Below are positions 8,341-16,218 of a DNA stretch of 64,000 bases, in pieces. This DNA comes from Cellulomonas sp. NS3 (GTDB taxonomy: Bacteria > Actinomycetota > Actinomycetes > Actinomycetales > Cellulomonadaceae), in assembly GCF_024757985.1 (NCBI RefSeq), contig NZ_CP103289.1, positions 2,604,001 to 2,668,000 of the forward strand, written 5' to 3'. Each line of letters opens with the position of its first letter. Within the stretch, counting starts at the first letter, position 1. The notes beneath the pieces were generated by a model. The model did not search any database, was not told the DNA's origin, and saw only the letters and a program-made list of their open reading frames with translations. The translations under genes and the position numbers were made by a program.

Positions 8341-8673
8341 CCCTCCGAGTCGACGGGATCCGTCGTGTGCTGTGGGGGTTCGGAGACGTCACCGCGGTGA
8401 GCATGCGGGACACCCACCCGAACCCTCCCTGGGTGGCGCCGACGACTTGCCTGCGTCGGTGCTTCGTGCCGCCCGGTCGAACGCCGTGGGACGCCGCCCG
8501 GGGACGTTGACGACGCTATGCACACCGGCAGGTGTCCGCCACCGGAGAGCCGCCCGCGGACCCCGCACCGTCAACCCGTACGGGGCCCGGCGAGCACACG
8601 TACTGATGGGCGGCAGGTGCGCCGGGAAGTCTGGTCGGCAACGTCCTTGCCGACCCCGGCCGAGAGGTCCTCC
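8341..8673 (+). promoter_or_regulatory. Intergenic region with a structured leader in front of nhaA
   Basis: No gene is supported in these 333 bases, which separate two divergent genes. The half nearest nhaA contains several stems. ACACC-GGCA-GGTGT lies at 8522-8535 and the palindrome CCCGTACGGG starts near 8576. A perfect 9-bp hairpin (GGTCGGCAA, loop CGTCC, TTGCCGACC) at 8633-8655 is enclosed by a GCCGG/CCGGC outer stem and ends 18 nt before the nhaA ATG. This looks like a folded 5' leader. Confidence 0.4.
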
Positions 8674-9990
8674 ATGACACCGCACGCCCCCGGATCGCCG
8701 CTGCTCACCCGAGGTTCGTGGGCCGAGGCGTCCCGCATCGCCGAGGTCCTGCGCAAGGAGACCGTCGGGGGTGCGCTCCTCCTGGTCGCGACCGTCGCGG
8801 CACTCGTCTGGGCGAACTCGCCCGCCGCGGGCTCCTACGCCGCGCTGCGCGACCTCGAGGTCGGACCGGAGGCGCTGCACCTGCACCTCTCGCTCGGCAC
8901 GTGGGCGGCGGACGGGCTGCTCGCGATCTTCTTCTTCGTCGTGGGCCTCGAGCTCAAGCGCGAGTTCGTCGCCGGCGACCTGCGCGACCCGCGGCGGGCG
9001 GCCCTGCCGATCCTCGCCGCCGTGGGCGGGATGGTCGTGCCCGCGCTGGTGTACGTGGCGCTCAACGCCGGGACCGCCGACGGCGCGCTGCGGGGCTGGG
9101 CGATCCCGACCGCGACGGACATCGCGTTCGCGCAGCTCGCGGTCCTCGCGGTCGTGAGCACCCACCTGCCGACCGCGCTGCGCACGTTCCTCCTCACGCT
9201 CGCGGTCGTGGACGACCTGCTCGCCGTGACGGTCATCGCGGTCTTCTATACGACGGAGCTGAACGTCGGCGCGCTGCTGCTGGCCCTCGTCCCGCTCGCG
9301 CTGTTCACCGTCGCCGTGCAGCGCCGGGTCCGCTCGTGGTGGCTGCTGCTGCCGCTCGCGTTCGCCACCTGGGCGCTCATGCACGCGTCGGGCGTGCACG
9401 CGACGGTCGCAGGCGTGCTGCTCGGCTTCGCGGTCCCGGTGGTCCGCAGCCACGCGGCGGGCGGCCCCGACGCGGGGCCGGGCCTCGCCGAGCACTTCGA
9501 GCACCGCTTCCATAGGCCGCTCTCCGCCGGGTTCGCGGTGCCCGTGTTCGCGTTCTTCGCGGCCGGGTGTGCCGTGGGCGGGCTGAGCGGGCTCGTCGAC
9601 TCGCTGCAGGACCGCGTCGCGCTCGGGATCGTCGCCGGGCTGGTCGTGGGCAAGACGGTCGGGATCCTCGGCACGACGTGGCTCGTCGCCAGGTTCACGC
9701 GCGCGCGGCTCGACGAGGGCCTGAGCTGGCTCGACGTGCTCGGCGTCGCGGTGCTCGGCGGCATCGGGTTCACGGTGTCGCTGCTGGTCGGCGACCTGGC
9801 GTTCGGTGCGGGCAGCGTGCGCGACGAGCACGTCAAGGTCGGCGTGCTCGCCGGCTCGGTGCTCGCCGCGCTGCTCGCGTCCGTGCTGCTGCGCGCCCGC
9901 AACCGCGCGTACCGGCGGATCCACGCGCTCGAGACCGCTGACCTCGACGCCGACGGGATCCCGGACGTGTACCAGCGCCCCGAGGGCTGA
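8674..9990 (+). CDS. nhaA: Na+/H+ antiporter NhaA
   Basis: A 438-residue inner-membrane sodium/proton antiporter of full family length. Expected motifs are present: [14 protein letters not shown] after the second helix, [10 protein letters not shown] with the helix-4 region Asp, and [14 protein letters not shown] with the paired Asp residues of the ion-binding site. [16 protein letters not shown] near residue 370 is also typical. It uses the proton gradient to export Na+ or Li+ and helps pH control. The ATG at 8674 (MTPHAPGS) follows GAGAGG. The extreme C-terminus ([16 protein letters not shown]) has a DxDxDG-type acidic tail not usual in NhaA; it could bind Ca2+. Confidence 0.93.
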   Translation: MTPHAPGSPLLTRGSWAEASRIAEVLRKETVGGALLLVATVAALVWANSPAAGSYAALRDLEVGPEALHLHLSLGTWAADGLLAIFFFVVGLELKREFVAGDLRDPRRAALPILAAVGGMVVPALVYVALNAGTADGALRGWAIPTATDIAFAQLAVLAVVSTHLPTALRTFLLTLAVVDDLLAVTVIAVFYTTELNVGALLLALVPLALFTVAVQRRVRSWWLLLPLAFATWALMHASGVHATVAGVLLGFAVPVVRSHAAGGPDAGPGLAEHFEHRFHRPLSAGFAVPVFAFFAAGCAVGGLSGLVDSLQDRVALGIVAGLVVGKTVGILGTTWLVARFTRARLDEGLSWLDVLGVAVLGGIGFTVSLLVGDLAFGAGSVRDEHVKVGVLAGSVLAALLASVLLRARNRAYRRIHALETADLDADGIPDVYQRPEG

Positions 9991-9997
9991 GCAGGGC

Positions 9998-11649
9998 CTA
10001 GGTGGCCACGAGGTCGCGCCGCCGGAACGCCGCCGCACCCGCCGCCGTCAGCGCGAGCGCGACGACCGCCATGCCGACGAGCGGCGCTGCCTCGAGCGGC
10101 GCCTCCGGGACGGCGGGGACGAGCCCGAACGGCGCCGCGTCGAGCAGGGGCTGCGGGAGGTCGAGCAGCGGGCCGTACACGCCGACGACGATCGAGGCGA
10201 CGAGCACGACCCACACGCCCCAGGTCGGCGCCCCCAGCCCGTACGCGAGCACGGCGAGGCCGGCGAAGCACGCGAGGACGGGCAGGTAGGCGAGGCTCGC
10301 CAGCGCGAGCTCCCCGACCAGGCCCGGGGCGCCGAGCGATCCCGCGGCGCCGGCACCCAGCGCGAGCCCGGTGACGAGCAGCAGGAGCACCGACCCCCAG
10401 CCAGCGACGCGAGCAGGTGCTGTCCGAGCCAGGCGGTCCTGCTCACGCCGCACGCCAGGACGCCGGCCGCGCGGCCGTCGGCCTCCTCACGCCGCAGGTG
10501 GTGCACCCGAGACGACGGCGTGCACGACGACGGGCCATCGCGAAGAAGGACAGAAACGCCGAGACCGCGGCCCGCGCGAGGTCGCCGCCGCCCCCCGCGA
10601 ACAGCTCCGCGAGCTCGGGCCGGGCCTCGAAGCTCGCGACCTCGCTCTCCGCGAGCGACCCGGTGAGCAGCGCGAACACCCCGAGCCCGACCGCCCCCCC
10701 GAGCAGCCCGCCGCGCCCCAGGCGCACCGCGAGCCCGAACGGCGGACACGAGCGTGGCGCGCGCGTGCGTGCGCCCCGCCCGGGTCGCGGCGAGCAGCCC
10801 GGCACCGACGTCGCGGCGGTCCGCGAGCGCGTGGGCGAGCGCGGTCAGCGCCAGCCCGAGGACGGCGCACAGCGCGAGCGGCCACCAGCGCAGGTCGACG
10901 AAGGCGCGGCTCTGCTGGACCCACCCGATCGGCGAGGCCCACGACAGGGCGCTGCCGCCCACCTCCCGCGCGTCGCCGATCCCCCGCAGCACGTACGCGA
11001 GCCCGAGCAGCGCGCCCGCCGTGCCGGACGCCACGCGCGCGTGCTGCGCGAGCTGCGCCGTGACCCCCGCGAGGGACCCGAACACCCCAGCCGACGAGCG
11101 CGATCCCGGCGCCAGACGGCGACGGAGTCGGGCGCCGCGAGCCCCGCCCCTAGCAGCGGGAGCACCACGGCCGTCCCGACCGCGACGTTCGCGACCAGGA
11201 CGGCCCCGAGCGCCGCGGTCAGCGGTGCCCGGCGTCCCACCGCGACGGCCCGCACGAGATCGGCCCGGCCGACTCCTCCTCGGCCCGCGTCTGGCGGACC
11301 ACCAGGAAGACCGACATGAGGGGCCGCGGCGACCGCGAGCATCCCGAGCGTCTCGTTCGCGACCATGACACCGAGCGTGTAGTCGTCGAGCCCGTACCGC
11401 GGTCCGCCGAGGAAGGCCCCGGCGGGCTCGGCCATGATCGCGGCGCGCGTCCGGCGCGACGCCGCGTCGGGGGTAGACGCTCGGGAGCGCGACGACGACG
11501 TACCCGACGAGCCCGCCGAGGCTCAGCGCCCAGACGGCGATCCGGAGCCGGTCCCGGCGCAGCGCGAACCGCAGGAGGCGTCCGGCGCCGGCCGCGGGCC
11601 GGGCCCCGGCCCGCGTCCGCGGTGCACGGCCGGCCACCGTCGCCGTCAT
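9998..11649 (-). pseudogene. ABC-2 exporter permease (polyketide/antibiotic exporter type), multiply frameshifted
   Basis: Pieces in different frames join to a permease of about 550 residues. The start ([20 protein letters not shown], with [15 protein letters not shown]) lies just after the ATPase stop. Middle pieces include [27 protein letters not shown]-type helices and [20 protein letters not shown]. The end is intact from about 10450 to 9998 ([37 protein letters not shown]). The RGIGDA and [11 protein letters not shown] motifs match the TnrB3-like exporter permeases that pair with a CcmA-type ATPase in drug or tetronasin export. At least four frame changes are needed, so the sequence as given cannot make a full protein. 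Confidence 0.6.
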
Positions 11650-12614
11650 CGCGCACCCCGCGCGGGCGCGCCGGACGTCGCGTGCGCCCCGGAGCGCGCG
11701 GGCCCGTCGCCGGCCGGCTCGTAGTGGTGCACGAACAGCTCCTCGAGGCTCGGCGGGGCCGCCTGGAGGTGGACGATGCCGGACTGCGCCAGCACCGCCA
11801 GGACGCCCCGACATCGCCCCGCCGTCGACCGCGAACTGGACCTCCTCCCCGTCGACGCGCGCGTCGTGCACAGCCCGGTGCGCCCCCGACCCGGGCCAGC
11901 ACCTGCGCGGCGGGCGCCTCGCACTACGACGGTCACGTCCGTGCGGTGCAGGTGGCGCAGCTCCGCGAGCGTCCCGCTCTCGACGGCCCGGCCCGCGCGG
12001 ACGAGCGTGACCCGGTCGCACAGGCGCTCGGCCTCGGCGAGGAGGTGGCTCGAGAGCAGCACGGTCGCACCCCGGGCCACGACCTCGCCGACGCACTCCT
12101 GGAACACGAGCTCCATGAGCGGGTCGAGCCCGGACGTCGGCTCGTCGAGCACGTAGAGCTCGACGTCGCTCACGAGCGCCGCGACCAGGGCGACCTCTCT
12201 GCCGGTTGCCCTTCGAGTACGCGCGCGTCTTCTTGCCGGGGTCGAGGTCGAACCGCTCGAGGAGCTCGGCGCGGCGGCTGCGGTCGACCGGCCCGCGCAG
12301 CCCCGCGAGCACGTCGATCGCCTCTCCGCCCGTCAGCGACGGCCACAGGCTCACGTCGCCCGGGACGTAGGCGAGCCGGCGGTGCAGCGTGACGGCGTCG
12401 GCCCACGGGTCGGCGCCGAGCACGCGCACGAGCCGCCGTCGGCGCGCAGGAGCCCGAGCAGGACCCGGAGGGTCGTGGACTTCCCCGCGCCGTTCGGGGG
12501 TCCCGAGGAACCCGTGCACCTCGCCACGCTCTCGACGGTCAGGTCGAGACCGTCGAGCGCCCGCACGCGGCCGAACGACTTCGTGAGCTGCTGGACGTCG
12601 ATGACAGCACTCAT
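11646..12614 (-). pseudogene. ABC exporter ATP-binding protein, multiply frameshifted
   Basis: From the ATG at 12614, [20 protein letters not shown] begins a classic drug-export ATPase. The Walker A is still readable as [16 protein letters not shown] but in a shifted frame. Later pieces supply [20 protein letters not shown], the D-loop region [11 protein letters not shown], and [20 protein letters not shown]. The end, [17 protein letters not shown], is intact and its stop overlaps the permease start (ATGA, 11646-11649). Frame breaks occur near 12525, 12430, 12200, 11905 and 11815. Gene order and motifs make the identity firm; whether the damage is biological is doubtful. Confidence 0.65.
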
Positions 12615-13141
12615 GGCGGGTCCTCTCCCGGAGCTCAGGGGTCGGTGGTGCGGGGGTCGAGCGGCCCGTGCGGGCGAGGGAGCCGTGCGCCAGCGCGACG
12701 CGTCGCCGGGGTCCTCGGGCGGGTGCAGGCTCAGGCCGGGCAGGAGCGCCCGGGGGCCCTGGACGGTGCGGTACCGCGCGCGGGCCTGCTCGGTGGGCGG
12801 GCGTCCCGCCGCGCCTCCCGAGCCTCGCGGTCCTGCGTGCGCCGAGCGCATGCTCCAGCACCCAAACGGTCGTCCAGCACCACCGTCAAGCCGCTCTCAG
12901 CCCGCGCACAGCGCAGGTGACGCGACCCACCCTCTCGCGGGACCCGGCCGTGGAGCGGGGGACGGGTGCGCGCCGCCCGCCGCGGTTGCCGACGCCGGTC
13001 CCCCACCGCAGGATCGGTCGTACGACACCGCAGGCCCAGGACCGCGGCCGCGCGCCGTGCTCCGCCCGCGGGCGCGAGAGGAGAGCTCCGATGACCACGC
13101 AGCACGAGGGACGAGTCGCACCGGAGCGAGGGGGACGCACG
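12615..13141. other. Region without a confident gene; possible frameshifted small minus-strand frame
   Basis: No intact gene is supported. On the minus strand, pieces in three frames between about 12893 and 12636 could join into a short protein ([16 protein letters not shown], then [19 protein letters not shown], then ending DPRTTDP with a TGA just before the ATPase start). Codon use looks coding-like, but I recognise no family. An ATG at 13091 could alternatively extend the YihY-like gene by 17 residues (MTTQHEGR). Confidence 0.25.
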
Positions 13142-14298
13142 ATGAGCGAGCGCCGCAGCACCACGAAGGCCCAGACCGCCCCCGACCCCGAGGACCCGCG
13201 CAAGCCCGACGACCCGACGGACATGAGCAAGCCGGGGTGGAAGTACTCGCTCCGACTCCGCACGGTGACGGGAGTTCGGCCACGACCAGTGCACCGACCT
13301 GGCCGCGGCGCTCACCTACTACGGCGGTGCTCGCGATCTTCCCCGCGCTCATCGCGCTCATCTCCGTGCTCGGCGTGTTCGGGCAGGGCAAGAGCACGAC
13401 CGACGCGCTCGTCGAGGTCGCCGGAGGGCTCGTGCCCCCGAGGAGACGACGAACACGATCAAGGAGGTCATCGACGGGCTGCAGACCAACCAGGGGGCCG
13501 GCCTCGGCCTGGTCCTCGGCCTCGCGCGGGTGCCCTGTGTGTCCGCCTCGGGCTACGTCGGGGCGTTCAGCCGCGCGATGAACCGGATGTACGAGATCGA
13601 CGAGGGACGCCCGATCTGGAGAGCTGCGTCCCGCGATGCTGCTGGTGACGCTCATCAGCGTGATCCTCACCGCGATCGGCGCGCTCATCCTCGCGGTCAG
13701 CGGGCCCGTGGCCCAGGCGATCGGCGACGCGGTCGGGCTCGGCGACCAGGCCGTGACGATCTGGAACATCGCGAAGTGGCCGGTGCTGCTCGGGATCGTC
13801 ATCGTGGTCATCGCGATCCTGTACTACGCGACCCCGAACGTCCGGCAGCCCAAGTTCCGCTGGATGAGCACGGGCGCGCTCATCGCGATCGTCGTGTGGG
13901 CGCTCGCGTCGGCCGCGTTCGGGTTCTACGTCGCGAACTTCGGCAGCTACAACAAGACGTACGGCTCTCGCTCGCGACCGTCATCATCTTCCTGCTCTGG
14001 CTGTGGATCACGAATCTCGCGCTGCTGTTCGGCGCCGAGTTCGACGCGGAGGTCGAGCGCGGGCGCGAGCTCGAGGCCGGGATCGCCGCCGAGGAGGATC
14101 GATCCAGCTGCCGCCGCGCGACACGCGGGCCAGCGACAAGAAGGCGAAGAAGGCCGAGAAGGACGTGGAGGACGGCCGCTCGCTGCGACGCCGCCGGGCC
14201 GCCGAGCTCGAGGCGGAGGGCAAGGGGCCGTCGAGCGGGGACGCCGACGGCGAGCAGGGACGCGCGGTTGGCGACACCCGCCGGGAGCGCGCCGCTGA
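13142..14298 (+). pseudogene. YihY/BrkB-family membrane protein, multiply frameshifted
   Basis: Joined across at least seven frame breaks, the pieces give a protein of about 380 residues. MSKPGWKYSLRLR comes first, then AVLAIFPALIALISVLGVFG, then SASGYVGAFSRAMNRMYEID. The longest intact run follows from 13636, with VTLISVILTAIGALILAVSG and FGFYVANFGSYNKTYG. IIFLLWLWITNLALLFGAEF and a charged tail (DKKAKKAEKDVEDGR) complete it. The YVGAFSRAMNRMYE and NLALLFGAEFDAE motifs are diagnostic of the YihY/BrkB family of six-helix inner-membrane proteins. They are annotated loosely as ribonuclease BN or virulence factor but have no proven biochemical role. Breaks fall near 13265, 13318, 13437, 13535, 13615, 13965 and 14098. 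The end point is approximate. Confidence 0.6.
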
Positions 14299-14312
14299 CC
14301 CCCGACCCCGGC

Positions 14313-14838
14313 GTGCGGCTCCTGCTGCTGCCGACACCCACCTGCCGACCCGTGCGCGCGACCTCCCGGCGGAGGTCTGGGCGGCGGTCGCCGCGGCGGA
14401 CGTCGTGCTGCACGCCGGGGGACTGGTTCGACGTCACGCTCCTCGACGCGCTCGAGCAGCGCTGCGCGCGGCGGCTCGTCGGCTGCTGGGGCAACAACGA
14501 CGGGCCGGCCCTGAGGGCGCGCCTGCCGAGGTCGCCCGCGTCGAGCTCGGGGGGCTGTGCGTCGGGGTCGTGCACGAGACGGGGCGCCTCGACCGGCGCG
14601 CGAGGCCCGCGCGCCGACGACGCGGCCTACCCGGACTTCGACGTGCTGGTGTTCGGGCACAGCCACATCCCGTGGGACACCACGACGCCGCCACGCGCAC
14701 GGCTCCGGCTGCTCAACCCGGGCTCGCCGACCGACCGCCGGCGCCAGCCCGCGTGCACGTACCTGACGGCGCGGGCGCAGGACGGCGCGCTGCACGACGT
14801 TCGAGCTCCACCGGCTGCCGGTGCGCGCCGCACGCTGA
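14313..14838 (+). pseudogene. YfcE/MJ0936-type metallophosphoesterase, frameshifted
   Basis: The pieces give a small calcineurin-like phosphodiesterase of about 175 residues. They are VRLLLL plus a damaged ADTHLP metal motif, LPAEVWAAVAAADVVLHAG, FDVTLLDALEQRC, VGCWGNNDGPALRARLP (the GNND metal/catalytic motif), PDFDVLVFGHSHIPWDT (the GHS motif), and LLNPGSP, ending ELHRLPVRAAR. Family enzymes hydrolyse phosphodiesters with two metal ions. At least three single-base breaks are needed. It follows the YihY-like gene closely and converges on the TetR gene. GTG 14313 is a best guess for the start; a TTG at 14268 is another. Confidence 0.6.
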
Positions 14839-14893
14839 CCGGCACCCGTCGCCCCGTCCCGGGCGGACGACGCCCGGGGCCGGCCGACCACGC

Positions 14894-15536
14894 TCAGATG
14901 CAGCGAACGCCGGCTCCGGCCCGCGACGGCCGCTGTGAGGATCGCGTCGATCGCGAACGCCGACGCGTGCGCGAGGTCGACCGCCTCGGGGTCGAGCAGC
15001 CACTGGACCTGGAGCCCGTCCATGACGGCGAGCACCGCGGCGGCGGCGGCGTCGAGCTCGCGGTCGGCCGGCGGGTCGTCGGGGTCGCACACCTCGCGCA
15101 GGGCGGCACCCACGTCGGCGCGCAGCTGGGTGTACCGGTGCCGGAACCAGTCCTTCGCCGGGTGGCCCTCGGTGACCGACTCCGCGGAGAGCACCGCGTA
15201 CGTCTGGACGATCCCGGCACGGTCGGCGTTGAGCCGCGCGGTCGTCACGAGGTGCCGGAACAGGTCGAGGCCGCCCGGGATGTGCTGGCCCTCGAGGTGC
15301 TCGACGTCCGTCTTGTCGCGGAAGTCGAGCATCTCGAGGAGCAGCAGGTCCTTGGACCCGAAGTGGTGGAGGACCCCCGCGTGCGTCATGCCGACCTGGT
15401 CGGCGATCTCCGCGAGCGAGCCGTTCTTGTACCCCCGGCTGCCGAACGTGGTGATGGCGGCGCGCAGGATGTCCTCGCGCCGTCGGGCGGTCTCCTCGCG
15501 GGGCCGCTGGGCGCGTCGTGGCGCACGTGTCGACAT
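14894..15536 (-). CDS. TetR-family regulator, probable controller of the GH3/Opp-type operon
   Basis: A TetR repressor of about 213 residues. The N-terminal HTH is intact at roughly residues 20-65 (ILRAAITTFGSRGYKNGS, LAEIADQVGMTHAGVLHHF). The ligand domain contains GHPAKDWFRHRYTQLRAD and AVLAVMDGLQVQWLLDPEAV. The uninterrupted frame has no stop near the expected end and runs on antisense; a frame change near 14930 reaches a TGA at 14894 and gives a normal length, so one indel at the 3' end is likely. It is divergent from the GH3 remnant. A 22-bp palindrome lies 26 bp upstream of its ATG, and a related one precedes the importer operon at 23967. Confidence 0.75.
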
Positions 15537-15540
15537 GACC

Positions 15541-15556
15541 GTCACCATACTGTGAC
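15541..15556. promoter_or_regulatory. Small dyad GTCAC-6-GTGAC
   Basis: GTCAC and GTGAC form a perfect 5-bp inverted repeat around CATACT, just upstream of the TetR start. It may be part of the TetR promoter or a second protein site. Confidence 0.3.
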
Positions 15557-15562
15557 CCACGT

Positions 15563-15584
15563 CATTACTGACAGGTTAGTAATG
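15563..15584. promoter_or_regulatory. Probable TetR operator, copy 1
   Basis: A 22-bp palindrome with arms CATTACTGAC and GTTAGTAATG around AG; 9 of 10 arm positions pair. It lies between the TetR gene and the GH3 remnant, so it can control both. The half-site TTACTGAC recurs as its exact complement in the dyad at 24046-24067. Confidence 0.65.
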
Positions 15585-15633
15585 CATGCTTCGATGGCTT
15601 CTGTCCGGCGACGACGCCCGCATCGGAGACCCT

Positions 15634-16089
15634 GTGACGACCACGCACTCCCCCGCCGCGCCCGGCTCGGAACCGGGCGGGACGACCTGGCGGTACGACG
15701 ACGCGTACCAGGTGCTCGCCGCCGAGGCCGACGCGGTGCGCCTCGAGGTCGACGTCACCAACACCGGCCCGCGGCGCGGCACGGCGACCGTCGAGGTGTA
15801 CCTCGAGGCGGAGCCGGTCGACGGGCTGGACCGCCCGGAGCGCTGGCTCGCCGGGCACACGACCGTGACGGCCGAGTCCGGGACCCGCACCGCCGCGACC
15901 GTACGGCTGCCCCGGCGCACGTTCGAGGTCTGGGACGCGTCCCGCCGCCTGTGGACCACCCCGCCCGTGCGGTACCGCGCACGCATCGGTCGCTCCGTGC
16001 GCGAGCTGCCGCTGACCGTCGAGGTCGTGCCCCTCGGCGTCCCCACCGCGCGCCTCGGTGGCGCGGGCACCGGGCGCGCCCGGCGCTGA
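15634..16089 (+). pseudogene. Remnant of a GH3 glycosidase: C-terminal Fn3-like domain only
   Basis: The 151-residue frame from GTG 15634 starts with a short Thr/Pro-rich leader, then switches at GGTTWRYDDA into a typical GH3 C-terminal fibronectin III-like domain: AVRLEVDVTNTGPRRGTATV, RWLAGHTTVTAESG, RRTFEVWDASRRLWTTPP, YRARIGRSVRELPLTVEV. The two catalytic GH3 domains, about 600 residues, are absent. The leader plus domain stays in frame, so this looks like an internal deletion that kept the original start and end. The TetR operator lies in front. It cannot be enzymatically active as given. Confidence 0.6.
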
Positions 16090-16142
16090 ACCCCCGCCCG
16101 GCACCCGCCCGCGGGGGCTCGGCAGTCGCACCGCTCCGCGCG

Positions 16143-16162
16143 GGGCGCCGTCACCGGCGCCC
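16143..16162. terminator. Hairpin between convergent GH3 genes
   Basis: A perfect 8-bp stem (GGGCGCCG / CGGCGCCC) with loop TCAC lies between the GH3 remnant ending at 16089 and the GH3 gene ending at 16219 on the other strand. Confidence 0.45.
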
Positions 16163-16218
16163 AGCCCCGGCCGCCCGCCTGCACCCGGGCGTCCGCGGCG
16201 TCGCGCACCGGGGACCGG

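Noticed and set aside
13947-15536. TetR gene as a 530-residue protein
   Set aside because: The frame runs antisense through the phosphoesterase; TetR size and a nearby TGA in another frame point to a 3' indel instead.
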